NCBI RefSeq assembly: GCF_029360805.1
Contig: NZ_JARKNC010000001.1
Span: forward strand, 558,001 to 622,000
Source of the DNA: Daejeonella sp. JGW-45
Lineage (GTDB): Bacteria; Bacteroidota; Bacteroidia; Sphingobacteriales; Sphingobacteriaceae
DNA: 64,000 nt
Reading direction: 5' to 3'
Shown here: one piece after another, positions 9,713 to 18,698 of the stretch
Position numbering within the stretch: the stretch's first letter is position 1
Layout: each line of letters begins with the position of its first letter
Notes under the pieces: model-generated
What the model saw: the letters and a program-made list of their open reading frames with translations, nothing else
Databases searched by the model: none
Told to the model about the DNA's origin: nothing
Position numbers and translations under genes: made by a program

Positions 9713-9880
9713 TTTTTATTGAGATTTGAAATTTGAGATATGAGATGTGAGATTGAACGCTATCTAACGTCTCACATCTAGCATCTCATATCTAATTATT
9801 TAAAATTAATATTGCTCTTTTTTTTTGAGATATGGGATGTGGGATCGAACGCTGTCTCACATCTAGCATCTCATATCTAA
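9696..9880. repeat. Tandem duplication (period 107 nt) between nusA and rimP
   Basis: The 15-nt string at 9696-9710 (the reverse complement of the nusA start region) reappears exactly at 9803-9817, and the following poly-T tract and the palindromic block (gagatatgagatgtgaga / tctcacatctagcatctc) are also repeated with small changes. Copy 1 spans 9696-9802 and copy 2 9803 to about 9880. In copy 2 the nusA start codon is destroyed. Each copy is itself an inverted repeat able to form a long hairpin in the rimP-nusA transcript. Confidence 0.85.
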
Positions 9881-10345
9881 TTATTTAAAACTCACTAAAA
9901 CTTTTGTTTCTGATATATCTGTAAAGGGAATAACGTTCTGCATCACAGTTGCCTTTTTCCCTTTTTCCTTAATACTTTCTTCTAAAGTAATTCCATCCCC
10001 GTCAGCTGCGATCAGCTTGCCCTCCTTCTTATCACCGTTTTTCAGCTTAATACTCAACGAACGGTTAATATTTTTCTGATACTGCCGGAACGATTTTAAA
10101 GGCGTATCCAATCCGGGCGAAGAAACCTCCAGGTTATATGCCTGCTCAATCGTATTTTCTTCTTCCAGGTGAAATCCAACGTGGCGGCTAACAGCTACGC
10201 AATCAGTTATTGCAACTCCATTATCACCATCTATAAGGATGGATAACTGACCGCTGCTGCGCATCTGTACATCTACTAAAAACAGATCCGGGCGATCAGC
10301 GATCTTCTCTTCAACCAGTTCAATAACCCTCTTTTCTATGCTCAT
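9881..10345 (-). CDS. rimP: Ribosome maturation factor RimP
   Basis: A 154-residue RimP, needed for 30S subunit maturation. The start is the ATG at 10343-10345 (MSIEKRVIELVEEKI), because residues further upstream in frame are not conserved. The N-terminal alpha/beta domain has DNGVAITDCVAVSRHVG and the motif LEVSSPGLDTPLK, the most diagnostic part of the family, followed by a C-terminal SH3-like domain. It is the first gene of the rimP-nusA-infB operon and is preceded by a leader containing a terminator-like hairpin. Confidence 0.96.
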   Translation of the reverse strand: MSIEKRVIELVEEKIADRPDLFLVDVQMRSSGQLSILIDGDNGVAITDCVAVSRHVGFHLEEENTIEQAYNLEVSSPGLDTPLKSFRQYQKNINRSLSIKLKNGDKKEGKLIAADGDGITLEESIKEKGKKATVMQNVIPFTDISETKVLVSFK

Positions 10346-10381
10346 AATACCTTTTTGTCCGTGTTTAAAAAACAAACGGGT

Positions 10382-10413
10382 AAAAAAAGAGCCCCGATAA
10401 TGTCGGGGCTCTT
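10382..10413 (-). terminator. Terminator-like hairpin in the rimP leader
   Basis: Read on the minus strand, an 11-bp perfect stem (10403-10413 with 10387-10397) closes a CATTA loop and is followed by seven T. It lies between the promoter at 10427-10457 and the rimP start at 10345, so it is placed as a leader attenuator or 5' protective stem-loop. It could also end transcripts arriving from the lipoprotein gene at 10.7-11.1 kb. Confidence 0.8.
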
Positions 10414-10426
10414 CTCAGATCGGATG

Positions 10427-10457
10427 CAAATATAAATAAAAACATTCTGATTACAAA
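10427..10457 (-). promoter_or_regulatory. Consensus promoter of the rimP-nusA-infB operon
   Basis: On the minus strand TTTG (10457-10454), exactly 19 nt, then TATATTTG (10434-10427): a full match to the Bacteroidota TTTG-N19-TAnnTTTG consensus. Transcription should begin near 10421, giving a leader of about 76 nt. The rest of the 10421-10673 interval shows no ORF or recognisable element. Confidence 0.8.
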
Positions 10458-10673
10458 CAACTAAAATAGAACAGGTTAGAAATCATCGCCTTTACTTTGA
10501 ATTTTTCGAAGAGCCAGATACCAGGGGCGGCTGACGATATACACTAAGTCCAACCGGATAACCCTTCCTGACGTATTTCTATCCATTCACTCTCTATTCA
10601 CTACCGGTTCACTAACAATAAACCTTAAATCCAGGCTTTTCTTTTTGTAGAAATACACTAAGCTCTTGTCAAT

Positions 10674-11126
10674 CTATCGTTTAATGAATTTGTACTCCAG
10701 GAAGTCGCCCGCCGGCAAAAGATCCCTTTGGGAAATAATATCTTCCGGTTCCTGCATAAGCTCACGGGTATAACATCGCGAAAAGTAAGCCTGCCCCTTT
10801 TTAAAACCTGCTGCAGGTGTGAATTGCACCAGGCTATCCAAAACAAGGTAAGATCCATCCAGTGCGTCCTGGAAATCTCTCATTTCTTTGTCGGCCGGCT
10901 CTTCATAAACAGCAAAGAAATCTTTCCATTGCTCAGTGCCAAGGGAATCTGCGCGAAACTCGGCAATAGCATAGGAAGAAATGTTCTGAAGTTCCACCGA
11001 GGTACTGTCGGCCGAAAGGGCTATGCGGACACCGGTTGAAGCATTGATTCTATCCTGCGCCGGACCACAGCCAACCGATGCCAGAAAAATAATTAACATA
11101 ATGTAAAACAGATTTTTCATCTTCAT
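10674..11126 (-). CDS. Small hypothetical lipoprotein
   Basis: A 150-residue protein of unknown function. A signal peptide ends in ASVGC with lipidation at Cys20 (Cys18 if the second Met at 11120 is the start). The mature part is mixed alpha/beta and acidic, with no recognised domain. It is divergent from the holin-like gene with only 30 nt between them. The wording of the sequence (SSYAIAEFRADSL, FFAVYEEPADKEMRDFQ) suggests a periplasmic beta-rich domain, but I cannot assign a family. Confidence 0.75.
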   Translation of the reverse strand: MKMKNLFYIMLIIFLASVGCGPAQDRINASTGVRIALSADSTSVELQNISSYAIAEFRADSLGTEQWKDFFAVYEEPADKEMRDFQDALDGSYLVLDSLVQFTPAAGFKKGQAYFSRCYTRELMQEPEDIISQRDLLPAGDFLEYKFIKR

Positions 11127-11156
11127 GGTTACATAGACTATTCTAAGCTAGTAATT

Positions 11157-11501
11157 ATGAGACTTATCATTGAAATTTTATTAATGGGCGTGGCCGTTGC
11201 GATAGCGGCTTACTTACTCCCCGGTGTAGATGTATCGGGATTCTGGAGTGCGGTTATAGCAGGCGTACTTATCGCGCTGGCGAATGCCACCATCGGAACT
11301 ATTCTGCGCATCCTGACATTCCCGATCAACTTTCTGACACTTGGCTTGATGTCGTTTATTATTACCGTGCTGATGGTGTTGCTGGTAGACAACCTGATGG
11401 ACAGCTTTAACACCACAGGATTCTTTTCAGCTCTCATGTTTGCAATCGTGCTGGCGGTGTTGAAGATGATATTTTCGGCGGTTGACAATGACCGGGGTTA
11501 A
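11157..11501 (+). CDS. Phage-holin-4-superfamily membrane protein
   Basis: A 114-residue integral membrane protein with four predicted helices and almost no soluble part. The pattern LLPGVDVSGFWSAVIAGVLIAL followed by NATIGTILRILTFPINFLTLGL is typical of the YvlD/'phage holin family 4' proteins found on many bacterial chromosomes. Despite the name, chromosomal members are not known to be lytic, and no phage genes are near. Function unknown. Confidence 0.85.
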   Translation: MRLIIEILLMGVAVAIAAYLLPGVDVSGFWSAVIAGVLIALANATIGTILRILTFPINFLTLGLMSFIITVLMVLLVDNLMDSFNTTGFFSALMFAIVLAVLKMIFSAVDNDRG

Positions 11502-11593
11502 TGGAATGGGGGGAATAGGGAATGGGGGAATAGGAAATGAATTCCGGTTTTCTTTTCTCTATTTCCCATTACCTATTTCCCATTCCCCTAACC
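11502..11593. repeat. Imperfect inverted repeat between convergent genes, probable bidirectional terminator
   Basis: The left half is built of ggaatagg/gaatggggg units and the right half of their complements (cctatttccc, cattcccc), separated by a T-rich centre. The whole interval between the holin-like gene and the M1 peptidase is occupied by it. A long imperfect hairpin can form on either strand. Confidence 0.6.
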
Positions 11594-11596
11594 CCC

Positions 11597-13714
11597 CTAT
11601 TTCCCCACAATCGCCTCCGTCGCCCTCACAACGCTCGGTGCCTTATCCTTTTTAGTGATCTCAAAAACATCTCTGTTGTTCCGGGATGTAAAATGACGCC
11701 CGAGTGCGTTAACCGCCGCTACGCGCACATGTGATACTTCATCCTTGAGCGCTATCGTACGGATGGTTTCGTAAGCAGCATTCTGCTCCTCAGATGTGAG
11801 TCTATCCGCAACGGCTATCGCTGCTGTACGGATAAACCAATTCTTATCCTTAAATGCTTCAACGAGGGTCAGCCGGGCAAGAGGATCACTTTTCTGCTGT
11901 AGCATCACCATAACCGCTTCAAATCTATCCATGAACAGGGGGGCGTTCTTATATTGAAAAATATATTGGGCCAGAGTCTTATTTTCCGTTTTCTCTCCGA
12001 GAAGGTATTTCCCGGCGTCGGCATTCACCAGGTCGGGCGCAACAGAAGATGAGAACAGGAACGTTTGATCTGGCTTATCCAGCACTATACTTTTACGCTC
12101 AACCTTACCTCCCGAGTAAATGTCGACTTCAAGCGGGATACGGTACACAGGCGTCTTTGTCAAATCCTGCGTTTGCCTGATGTTAACAGAAATCTCTTTT
12201 TTATCTGCATTATAGCTGCTTTGGATATTTAATACAGGATGACCTGAAGCCAGGAACCACTGGTTGAAAAACCAGTTCAGGTCCGTGCCGGTCACCTCTT
12301 CGAAAGCAAGCCTCAGATCGTGGATCTCAGCGCTCTTGTAAGAATGCCTGGTAAGGTAGAGGTGCAGGGCTTGAAAAAAGGCCTCATCTCCGACCGTCTT
12401 ACGAAGCATGTGAAGTATTCGCCCGCCTTTTTGATAACTGATCTCATCAAACATTTGCTCCCGGTCGGCATAGTCGAAACGGATCACATCCGGGCTTTTC
12501 TTACGATCGCCGCCCAGGTAGGCAGAGAGGTCCTCAAGGCCCTTCAGATCCGCAATGTCACGGCCGTATTTATGTTCTTCCCATAGGTATTCTCCATAGG
12601 TTGCGAACGATTCGTTTAAAGGAAGGTTCGACCACGACTCGGCTGTTACCAGGTTGCCGAACCATTGGTGAAACAGCTCGTGAGCAATTATATCCTCATG
12701 GTTTTCATCCAGGTACTGGCCCGCCGACATATTCATCCTGTCAAAAAACACGCTGGCTGTGGTATTTTCCATGGCGCCGCTGACAAAATCGCGGACAACG
12801 ATCTGTGAGTACTTATCCCACGGATAGTCTATGCCAAGTTTCTTTGAGAAGAACTCGATCATTTCCGGTGTTTTGCCAAAAACAAGTTTAGCGGTCGAAG
12901 CGAAAGCAGGTTCGGTGTAATAGTTGACTTCTTTATCCCGCCACTTATCTTTTGTAATGGTAAAATCGCCAACTGCGATCATTGTAAGATAGGTAGCGTG
13001 GGGCTGCTCCTGGCGCCAGCTATCGGTGCGGGTACCATTTCCATTCAGGCTGCTGTACTCAAGCGATCCGTTAGAAAGGCTGACATATTCATTTGGCACA
13101 GTGATGTTGATCTCCTGTGTCATCTTTTCCTGCGGGCCGTTAATAGTCGGGAACCAACTGGAATTACACTCCGTTTCTCCCTGGGTCCAGATCTGGCGCG
13201 GCTTCTCTTTGTCCTTCCCCTCCCGGTTGATAAAATAGAGCCCGCGGTCACCGGCCGAGGCAATATCTTCGCCAATCTTTAACTTATTCGGCATTGCCAC
13301 GTAGTCCACATAAACGGTATAGGTCTGATCACGGGTATATTGTTTGTCAAGTTTAATCTGCAGCTTCTTGCCATCGTAGGTATAGCGCACCGGCTGGTGG
13401 TCGTCCTTTTTGACAAGAGACACGCTGTTGATCTTAAAGCCATTCGCATCCAGGGTCATCTGATCCGACGAATAGAAATACGGCCGGGCTTGTATAGTCG
13501 CTTTACCGTAGACGTAGGCGCTGTCCCAATTGAAGCTGAGATCGAGTTTAGTATGAATTATATCGGTTAACTTAGGATAACTCGCCCTGTAAATATTTAA
13601 TCCCGGCGCGTTCTCGCTTACTGTTATCGGATCGAGATTTACCATTTTGGGAGTTGAGCATGATAGGAAAAATGCCGCCAGGATGGAGCAGGGTAGGAAG
13701 TATTTTGTCTTCAT
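11597..13714 (-). CDS. M1 family metallopeptidase (aminopeptidase), lipoprotein
   Basis: A 705-residue gluzincin aminopeptidase. A lipoprotein signal peptide ends at Cys19 (AFFLSC). The exopeptidase motif GAMENT is near residue 311, the zinc site HELFH near residue 341 with the third ligand Glu in NESFATYGEYLWEEH downstream. The C-terminal about 120 residues are helical repeats of the HEAT type (FKDKNWFIRTAAIAVADRL). It should trim peptides in the periplasm or at the outer-membrane face. It is followed three bases upstream by the redoxin gene, so both are probably cotranscribed. Confidence 0.92.
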   Translation of the reverse strand: MKTKYFLPCSILAAFFLSCSTPKMVNLDPITVSENAPGLNIYRASYPKLTDIIHTKLDLSFNWDSAYVYGKATIQARPYFYSSDQMTLDANGFKINSVSLVKKDDHQPVRYTYDGKKLQIKLDKQYTRDQTYTVYVDYVAMPNKLKIGEDIASAGDRGLYFINREGKDKEKPRQIWTQGETECNSSWFPTINGPQEKMTQEINITVPNEYVSLSNGSLEYSSLNGNGTRTDSWRQEQPHATYLTMIAVGDFTITKDKWRDKEVNYYTEPAFASTAKLVFGKTPEMIEFFSKKLGIDYPWDKYSQIVVRDFVSGAMENTTASVFFDRMNMSAGQYLDENHEDIIAHELFHQWFGNLVTAESWSNLPLNESFATYGEYLWEEHKYGRDIADLKGLEDLSAYLGGDRKKSPDVIRFDYADREQMFDEISYQKGGRILHMLRKTVGDEAFFQALHLYLTRHSYKSAEIHDLRLAFEEVTGTDLNWFFNQWFLASGHPVLNIQSSYNADKKEISVNIRQTQDLTKTPVYRIPLEVDIYSGGKVERKSIVLDKPDQTFLFSSSVAPDLVNADAGKYLLGEKTENKTLAQYIFQYKNAPLFMDRFEAVMVMLQQKSDPLARLTLVEAFKDKNWFIRTAAIAVADRLTSEEQNAAYETIRTIALKDEVSHVRVAAVNALGRHFTSRNNRDVFEITKKDKAPSVVRATEAIVGK

Positions 13715-13717
13715 AGA

Positions 13718-14959
13718 TTAGTCTTCAGCGAGCAGGTCATTAATTGTTTTCTCAAATTCCTGTACGAAATCATCATAATGCTTGCCGGTACCGGGCCCGC
13801 TAAAGCCGGTGTGTATTTTTCTTACTACCCCTTTTTTGTCGATGATCATCAGGGTAGGGAAAGCTTCGAAGTTATTAAGCATCGGCAGGCTTTTTTGGAC
13901 ATCACCTTTCTCGTTCGTATACCCGGTTAACAGCATCTCATAAGGCACGTTGAACCTGTCACGCAGACGCCGGACGTTCTTCCTCGAACGTTCGAGATCG
14001 GTGGTCCGCTCATAAGCAAGGCCGATAATCTCCACGCCCCTGCTGTTAAACTTATTGTAAAACGGCACAAGGTAAGCAGTTTCGTCCATGCAGTTAGGGC
14101 ACCATGAGCCGAGGAATTGTACCAATACAACTTTGTTCCGGTATTTCTCGTCAGTAATAGACACATCTTTTCCATCTAATGACGGAAAGGTAAAATCTAT
14201 CCGGTCAAAACCCTTTTTTAATGCAGTTAACGAATAGGCATCCGGTAACAGGGCCTGTTCATCTTTACGGGCTGCCCAGGTCCTGATGCCTGAAGGCCCA
14301 TAATAGAACTTACCGTCTACAATGGTACTATCATTAACCAGGGTGCCGGTAAACAAATAGGCATTGCCCCCATCAAAGCTGGATAGATAGAGTCTACTAT
14401 CTGAAACCGTTCCCTCCAGGAAGCGGTAATCGCCGGTGGTGGTTAGAAAGGTACCCGACAAGCGGCCATTTTCCTGACTAAATTCTCCTACAGCAATAGT
14501 AGTATCTCCGGTATCAGGAGTGGCAAATGTGGCAGACCACCGTCCGGACACATTCGGTATCGCGCTTTTATTGGCTTTAAAGAATCGCCAGTCGTCGCCA
14601 TATTTCGCCTCGAAATTCATGACCGCATCTTTGTCTGCCAGATGCTTGATCCATTTTCCCGAAAGCAAATTGCCTTTGTTCTTAGCTTTGATCTCTGTGT
14701 CAAAAAGGGGCATATTGATGAAGATAGAATCGTCGGCATGTGAAATTTCATCCACCCCCAGACGTTCCTTACCGTTCATGAGATAGATGTATTTTTTACC
14801 CAGCGAATCAACAACCTCGAAGTTAAAAGGGATTTCAGCTGCTGAATCCGTTTTAAGCGTCGCCCGCCAAATTCCTGTCTTCAGTTCTGTATCAGAAGAT
14901 TTGCACGAAAAAGCTAATAAGATAGCAAAAACACAGGTAATGTTTAAAATTGATCTCAT
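13718..14959 (-). CDS. TlpA-like thioredoxin-fold lipoprotein
   Basis: A 413-residue protein. A lipobox gives Cys19 (LLAFSC). Residues about 25-240 form a beta-rich domain with repeated 'SGTFLTTTGDYRFLEG'-style strands, common in Bacteroidota redoxins; the C-terminal 165 residues are a thioredoxin fold with the redox pair WCPNC near residue 288. Such proteins reduce or isomerise disulfides in the periplasm, or serve as thiol peroxidases. The stop is three bases from the M1 peptidase start, indicating an operon. Partner substrates unknown. Confidence 0.88.
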   Translation of the reverse strand: MRSILNITCVFAILLAFSCKSSDTELKTGIWRATLKTDSAAEIPFNFEVVDSLGKKYIYLMNGKERLGVDEISHADDSIFINMPLFDTEIKAKNKGNLLSGKWIKHLADKDAVMNFEAKYGDDWRFFKANKSAIPNVSGRWSATFATPDTGDTTIAVGEFSQENGRLSGTFLTTTGDYRFLEGTVSDSRLYLSSFDGGNAYLFTGTLVNDSTIVDGKFYYGPSGIRTWAARKDEQALLPDAYSLTALKKGFDRIDFTFPSLDGKDVSITDEKYRNKVVLVQFLGSWCPNCMDETAYLVPFYNKFNSRGVEIIGLAYERTTDLERSRKNVRRLRDRFNVPYEMLLTGYTNEKGDVQKSLPMLNNFEAFPTLMIIDKKGVVRKIHTGFSGPGTGKHYDDFVQEFEKTINDLLAED

Positions 14960-14970
14960 CCGTTTTATTT

Positions 14971-16110
14971 TTATTTCAATATTTCACGTGCTATAATGAT
15001 CTTTTGGATCTCTGAAGTACCTTCATATATCTGGGTGATCTTAGCATCCCTCATAAGCCTTTCCACATGATATTCTTTAACAAACCCATAACCCCCATGA
15101 ATCTGTACTGCTTCGACAGTGACTTTCATCGCTACCTGCGAAGCATAGAGCTTGGCCATTGAGCTCGCCTGGGCATATGGCAGATCCTGGTCTTTAAGCC
15201 AGGCAGCTTTAAGGCATAACATTCTAGCGGCCTCAATTTCCGTAGCCATATCGGCGAGTTTAAACTGGATTGCCTGGTGGCCCGATATAGGCTTTCCGAA
15301 AGCTTTCCTTTCCTGTGAATAGTTCAACGCCAGCTCATAGGCGCCCGAGGCGATGCCTAATGCCTGTGACGCGATACCGATCCTGCCACCCTCCAGCGTT
15401 TTCATAGCAAATTTGAAACCAGAACCCTCTTCGCCGATACGGTTCTCTTTAGGCACTTTCACATCTGTGAACATTAAAGAGTGCGTGTCTGAGCCCCTGA
15501 TCCCCAGCTTGTTTTCTTTTGGCCCGACAGTGAAGCCAGGCATACCCTTTTCTACGATCAGCGCGTTTATGCCCTGGTGCCTCTTTGCGGGATTTGTCTG
15601 GGCAATGACGAGGTACGTAGACGCGGAACTTCCGTTAGTGATCCAGTTCTTTGTTCCATTCAGCAAATAGTGGTCGCCCATATCCACGGCGGTAGTCTGC
15701 TGCGATGTGGCGTCAGACCCTGCCTCAGGTTCAGAAAGACAGAATGCGCCGAGTTTTTCGCCAGCAGCGAGAGGCTTCAAATATTTTTCCTTTTGTTCTT
15801 CTGAACCATACTTCTCCAGCCCGAAACATACTAGGGAATTATTTACTGATACCACTACGGATGCTGAAGCATCAATTTTGGACAGCTCCTCCATAGCCAA
15901 TACGTAAGACACGGTGTCGAGACCCGATCCATTATACTTTGGGTCCACCATCATACCCAGAAAACCCAGTTCGCCTAATTTCCTGATTTGTTCCGCAGGA
16001 AATTTCTGGTTCTCATCCCGATCAATGACTCCCGGCTTAAGTTCGGTATTAGCAAAATCCCGCGCCGCATCACGGATCATTAATTGCTCTTCTGAAAGTT
16101 CGAAATACAT
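14971..16110 (-). CDS. Acyl-CoA dehydrogenase (short-chain type)
   Basis: A 379-residue flavoprotein that introduces the alpha,beta double bond into acyl-CoA. The two signature patterns are present: GAFCLSEPEAGSDA and the C-terminal QIHGGYGFVKEYHVERLMRDAKI. The catalytic base is expected to be the Glu in IYEGTSEIQ, the arrangement of butyryl-CoA/short-chain enzymes. Size and ends match the family. The gene stands alone on this strand between the redoxin and the heptose gene, without beta-oxidation partners nearby. Confidence 0.95.
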   Translation of the reverse strand: MYFELSEEQLMIRDAARDFANTELKPGVIDRDENQKFPAEQIRKLGELGFLGMMVDPKYNGSGLDTVSYVLAMEELSKIDASASVVVSVNNSLVCFGLEKYGSEEQKEKYLKPLAAGEKLGAFCLSEPEAGSDATSQQTTAVDMGDHYLLNGTKNWITNGSSASTYLVIAQTNPAKRHQGINALIVEKGMPGFTVGPKENKLGIRGSDTHSLMFTDVKVPKENRIGEEGSGFKFAMKTLEGGRIGIASQALGIASGAYELALNYSQERKAFGKPISGHQAIQFKLADMATEIEAARMLCLKAAWLKDQDLPYAQASSMAKLYASQVAMKVTVEAVQIHGGYGFVKEYHVERLMRDAKITQIYEGTSEIQKIIIAREILK

Positions 16111-16219
16111 AGATAATTGGTTAGTTCAGCAAGATAATCTTTTGGGTGACTATTTGCCGGAATACAAATTAAGGAATATTTCTCATCAACTGTATTGATG
16201 AAGGTTGGAATTAGACCGG

Positions 16220-16717
16220 TTATTTAGTGAATGACCTGATCTTTTGCTCGATCAAAGTAGTCGAATATCCCGGCAGATAATCCAATGTCTTTACCTGCCC
16301 GCCATTTTCCAGAACAACATCCGCGCCCACAATCTGCCCGATGGTATAATCTGCACCTTTCACCAGTATATCCGGCTTCACGACTGTAATAAGATTGAGG
16401 GGAGTGTCTTCATCAAACAATATAACCGCGTCGACGAAGGAGAAAGAAGCCAGCATCAGCGCACGCGAGTCTTCAGCCATTATGGGTCTGCCCGGACCTT
16501 TCACTCCTTTTGCTGATTTATCAGAATTCAACCCGATGATCAGCCTGTCGCCAAGATCGGCCGCCTTGGATAAATAATCAATGTGACCCTTATGGAGCAG
16601 ATCAAACCAACCGTTGGTAAAGACAATCTTTTTTTCAAGCAAACGCCACATATTGAGCCTTGCCTGAAGCTGCTCCAGGGTAAATATTTTTTCCTCTATG
16701 TGCTGAAGTTTACCCAT
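16220..16717 (-). CDS. rfaE2: D-glycero-beta-D-manno-heptose 1-phosphate adenylyltransferase
   Basis: A 165-residue cytidylyltransferase-fold enzyme matching the C-terminal half of HldE; it makes ADP-heptose for the lipopolysaccharide inner core. The nucleotide motif HKGH lies at residues 42-45 within TNGWFDLLHKGH, and GLNSDKSAKGVKGPGRPI is diagnostic. The kinase half is not fused and not in the window. It overlaps the upstream membrane protein gene by 8 bases, so translation is probably coupled. Confidence 0.94.
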   Translation of the reverse strand: MGKLQHIEEKIFTLEQLQARLNMWRLLEKKIVFTNGWFDLLHKGHIDYLSKAADLGDRLIIGLNSDKSAKGVKGPGRPIMAEDSRALMLASFSFVDAVILFDEDTPLNLITVVKPDILVKGADYTIGQIVGADVVLENGGQVKTLDYLPGYSTTLIEQKIRSFTK

Positions 16718-17705
16718 TCCGAATAGCTTTTGACGTTTTTAACATGATCAAAATTAAGCTAATTGCACCAGCAAATAGAATTAATATCGTTTGTGAGGAG
16801 TGAATGAGAAGCGCATAGGCAAGTCCCTCGCTCTTTGGAATATCGTATACAAGCAAACCCTCAGATACCATATAATGGAAAGCACCGATGCCACCCTGAA
16901 CAGGCACGATCATACCGAGACTGCTAAATACCAATACCGAAAGCGCAGCAAACACACCCAGGCCCGAAGTGGCTTCGAGTGCGAAGAAACATAGGTAGGT
17001 GGACAGGCCATAAAGGAACCATATAAGCACGGAACAGAAAACAAAACCGGTTTTATCTTCGAGGCCCTTTACGGACATAATACCACTTTTCATGTCCATA
17101 AATAATTTATACAGCTTGTTCTTTATTCCCCACTCCCGTTTTTTCATGAGCAGGTAAAATAATCCGATAGCCAGAAGAAGAACAAGGCCTGCAAATACCA
17201 GAATAGTCAAATTACCGGCGCTTCCATCAAGCTTGACCAGGACGTTCTGGTAGAGGAAGTTGGCAAGAAGATCAAACTGCAATATTATTCCCAGGGCGAG
17301 TATGATCAGCAGCATAAGGAGATCAACTACCCGCTCAACGATCACCGTTCCGATGAGTTTAATAATAGGGATATTATCCGTCTTATTTATTACACCGCAG
17401 CGTGACACTTCACCCATTCGCGGGAATGCGACATTGGCCATATATCCTATGATGATAGCGTAACAGGCGCTCAATATAGAAGGGGTGCCATGCCCCAGAG
17501 GGCTGATCATCATTCTCCACCGGATAGCCCTGACCACGTGTGCCAGGAAACACACTATAAGAGAGGCCGCAACCCAAACATAGTCTGCTTCACGCAGATC
17601 TTCCAGCAACTTACCCCAATCCTGTCCGCGGAATGCCAGGACCATTAAAGCGATTCCCAGAACCAATAAGAGTAAATATTTAAGAGCCGATATGTATTGT
17701 TTCAA
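16710..17705 (-). CDS. YbhN/AglD-type integral membrane protein (lysylphosphatidylglycerol synthase TM region family)
   Basis: A 331-residue polytopic protein with about eight transmembrane helices. The pattern RAIRWRMMISPLG, GYMANVAFPRMGEVSRCGVI and VPVQGGIGAFHYMVSEGLL is the UPF0104 signature shared with the flippase part of MprF. It lacks the aminoacyl transferase domain. Its position between panC and the heptose adenylyltransferase gene, with overlap to the latter, suggests a role in envelope lipid or glycan handling, but that is contextual only. It begins one base after panC ends. Confidence 0.88.
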   Translation of the reverse strand: MKQYISALKYLLLLVLGIALMVLAFRGQDWGKLLEDLREADYVWVAASLIVCFLAHVVRAIRWRMMISPLGHGTPSILSACYAIIIGYMANVAFPRMGEVSRCGVINKTDNIPIIKLIGTVIVERVVDLLMLLIILALGIILQFDLLANFLYQNVLVKLDGSAGNLTILVFAGLVLLLAIGLFYLLMKKREWGIKNKLYKLFMDMKSGIMSVKGLEDKTGFVFCSVLIWFLYGLSTYLCFFALEATSGLGVFAALSVLVFSSLGMIVPVQGGIGAFHYMVSEGLLVYDIPKSEGLAYALLIHSSQTILILFAGAISLILIMLKTSKAIRNG

Positions 17706-18551
17706 TTATTTAGTTGTTAATATCATATTATCGATAATCCGGATACTTCCTACCCGGGCAGCTACAAGCGCGATAATAGTACCTTCTTGCTTTGAGGCGG
17801 CTGGCTGAAAAGTTTCTGCGTTGAAGATCTCGAAATATTCAGGCTCAATTCCGGGACTTGCTGCAAGAAAATCAAGCGCTTCTTCCCTGACTTGCGCAAT
17901 ACTTTTGTCTTTAAATCCTGTCTTCGCCCGCGTTAGCGCCTTATATAATGCCAGGGCATTTTGCCGGTCTGCTTCTGACAGGTAAACATTCCTGGAGCTC
18001 ATGGCAAGACCATCTTTCTCACGCACTATCGGGCACCTGACCAGCTTAACTGACATCTGGAGTTTCTTCACCATGAGAGAGATGATCATAAACTGCTGAA
18101 AGTCCTTCTGACCAAAAAATGCATAATCAGGGTTGACGATATCGAACAGCTTTTTAACTATCTGGGTAACGCCCTGGTAATGCCCTGGCCTGATCTCTCC
18201 TTCAAGGATAATATCAAGCCCATCCAGCTCTATATGCCAGTTATCTGAACTCCTGTACATCTCATCTACCTCGGGCAAAAAAAGCACATCACAACTAACC
18301 TCGCGAAGTTTGCGGATATCGTCTTCGATTGGTCTTGGATAGTTTTCAAGATCGCTTTTATCATTAAACTGGGTGGGGTTAACAAAAATGCTGCAAACTA
18401 CAATACTGGTTTTGTTTTTTGCTGCCTCTATTAACGATAAATGTCCCTGATGCAACGCTCCCATCGTAGGTACAAAACCTACCGTCCTGCCCGGCGATCT
18501 TAATTCATTTAAATAGTTGTGAACTTCTGCGCGGGTCCTGAAAATTTCCAA
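17706..18551 (-). CDS. panC: Pantothenate synthetase
   Basis: A 281-residue ATP-dependent ligase joining pantoate and beta-alanine. The HIGH-like motif HQGH is at residues 34-37, the pantoate site FVNPTQFN follows, and MSSRNVYL is the KMSKS-like loop. The beta-alanine it uses is made by PanD, encoded 4.4 kb away on the other strand. It is divergent from the glycogen-synthase-like gene. Confidence 0.97.
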   Translation of the reverse strand: MEIFRTRAEVHNYLNELRSPGRTVGFVPTMGALHQGHLSLIEAAKNKTSIVVCSIFVNPTQFNDKSDLENYPRPIEDDIRKLREVSCDVLFLPEVDEMYRSSDNWHIELDGLDIILEGEIRPGHYQGVTQIVKKLFDIVNPDYAFFGQKDFQQFMIISLMVKKLQMSVKLVRCPIVREKDGLAMSSRNVYLSEADRQNALALYKALTRAKTGFKDKSIAQVREEALDFLAASPGIEPEYFEIFNAETFQPAASKQEGTIIALVAARVGSIRIIDNMILTTK

Positions 18552-18623
18552 AATATGTATCCGTTAATTGTGCTCAAAAATGGTTAAATACTTAAATACC
18601 ACCAAAACAACTTGCCTAAATCG

Positions 18624-18654
18624 TTGATATTTCATAAGATATTGCTTATCTTTG
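18624..18654 (+). promoter_or_regulatory. Promoter of the glycogen-synthase-like gene
   Basis: TTG at 18624-18626 and TATCTTTG at 18647-18654 are spaced by about 20 nt, close to the Bacteroidota consensus. The expected leader is about 40 nt to the ATG at 18699. This position excludes the upstream in-frame start at 18612. Confidence 0.65.
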
Positions 18655-18698
18655 CTGTTCGAAAACTTTTCTTAACCCTTAATTTAATCAAATTGGAG

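Noticed and set aside
11157-11501. Prophage remnant suggested by the holin-like gene
   Set aside because: No other phage genes surround it and this family is common on bacterial chromosomes as a housekeeping membrane protein.
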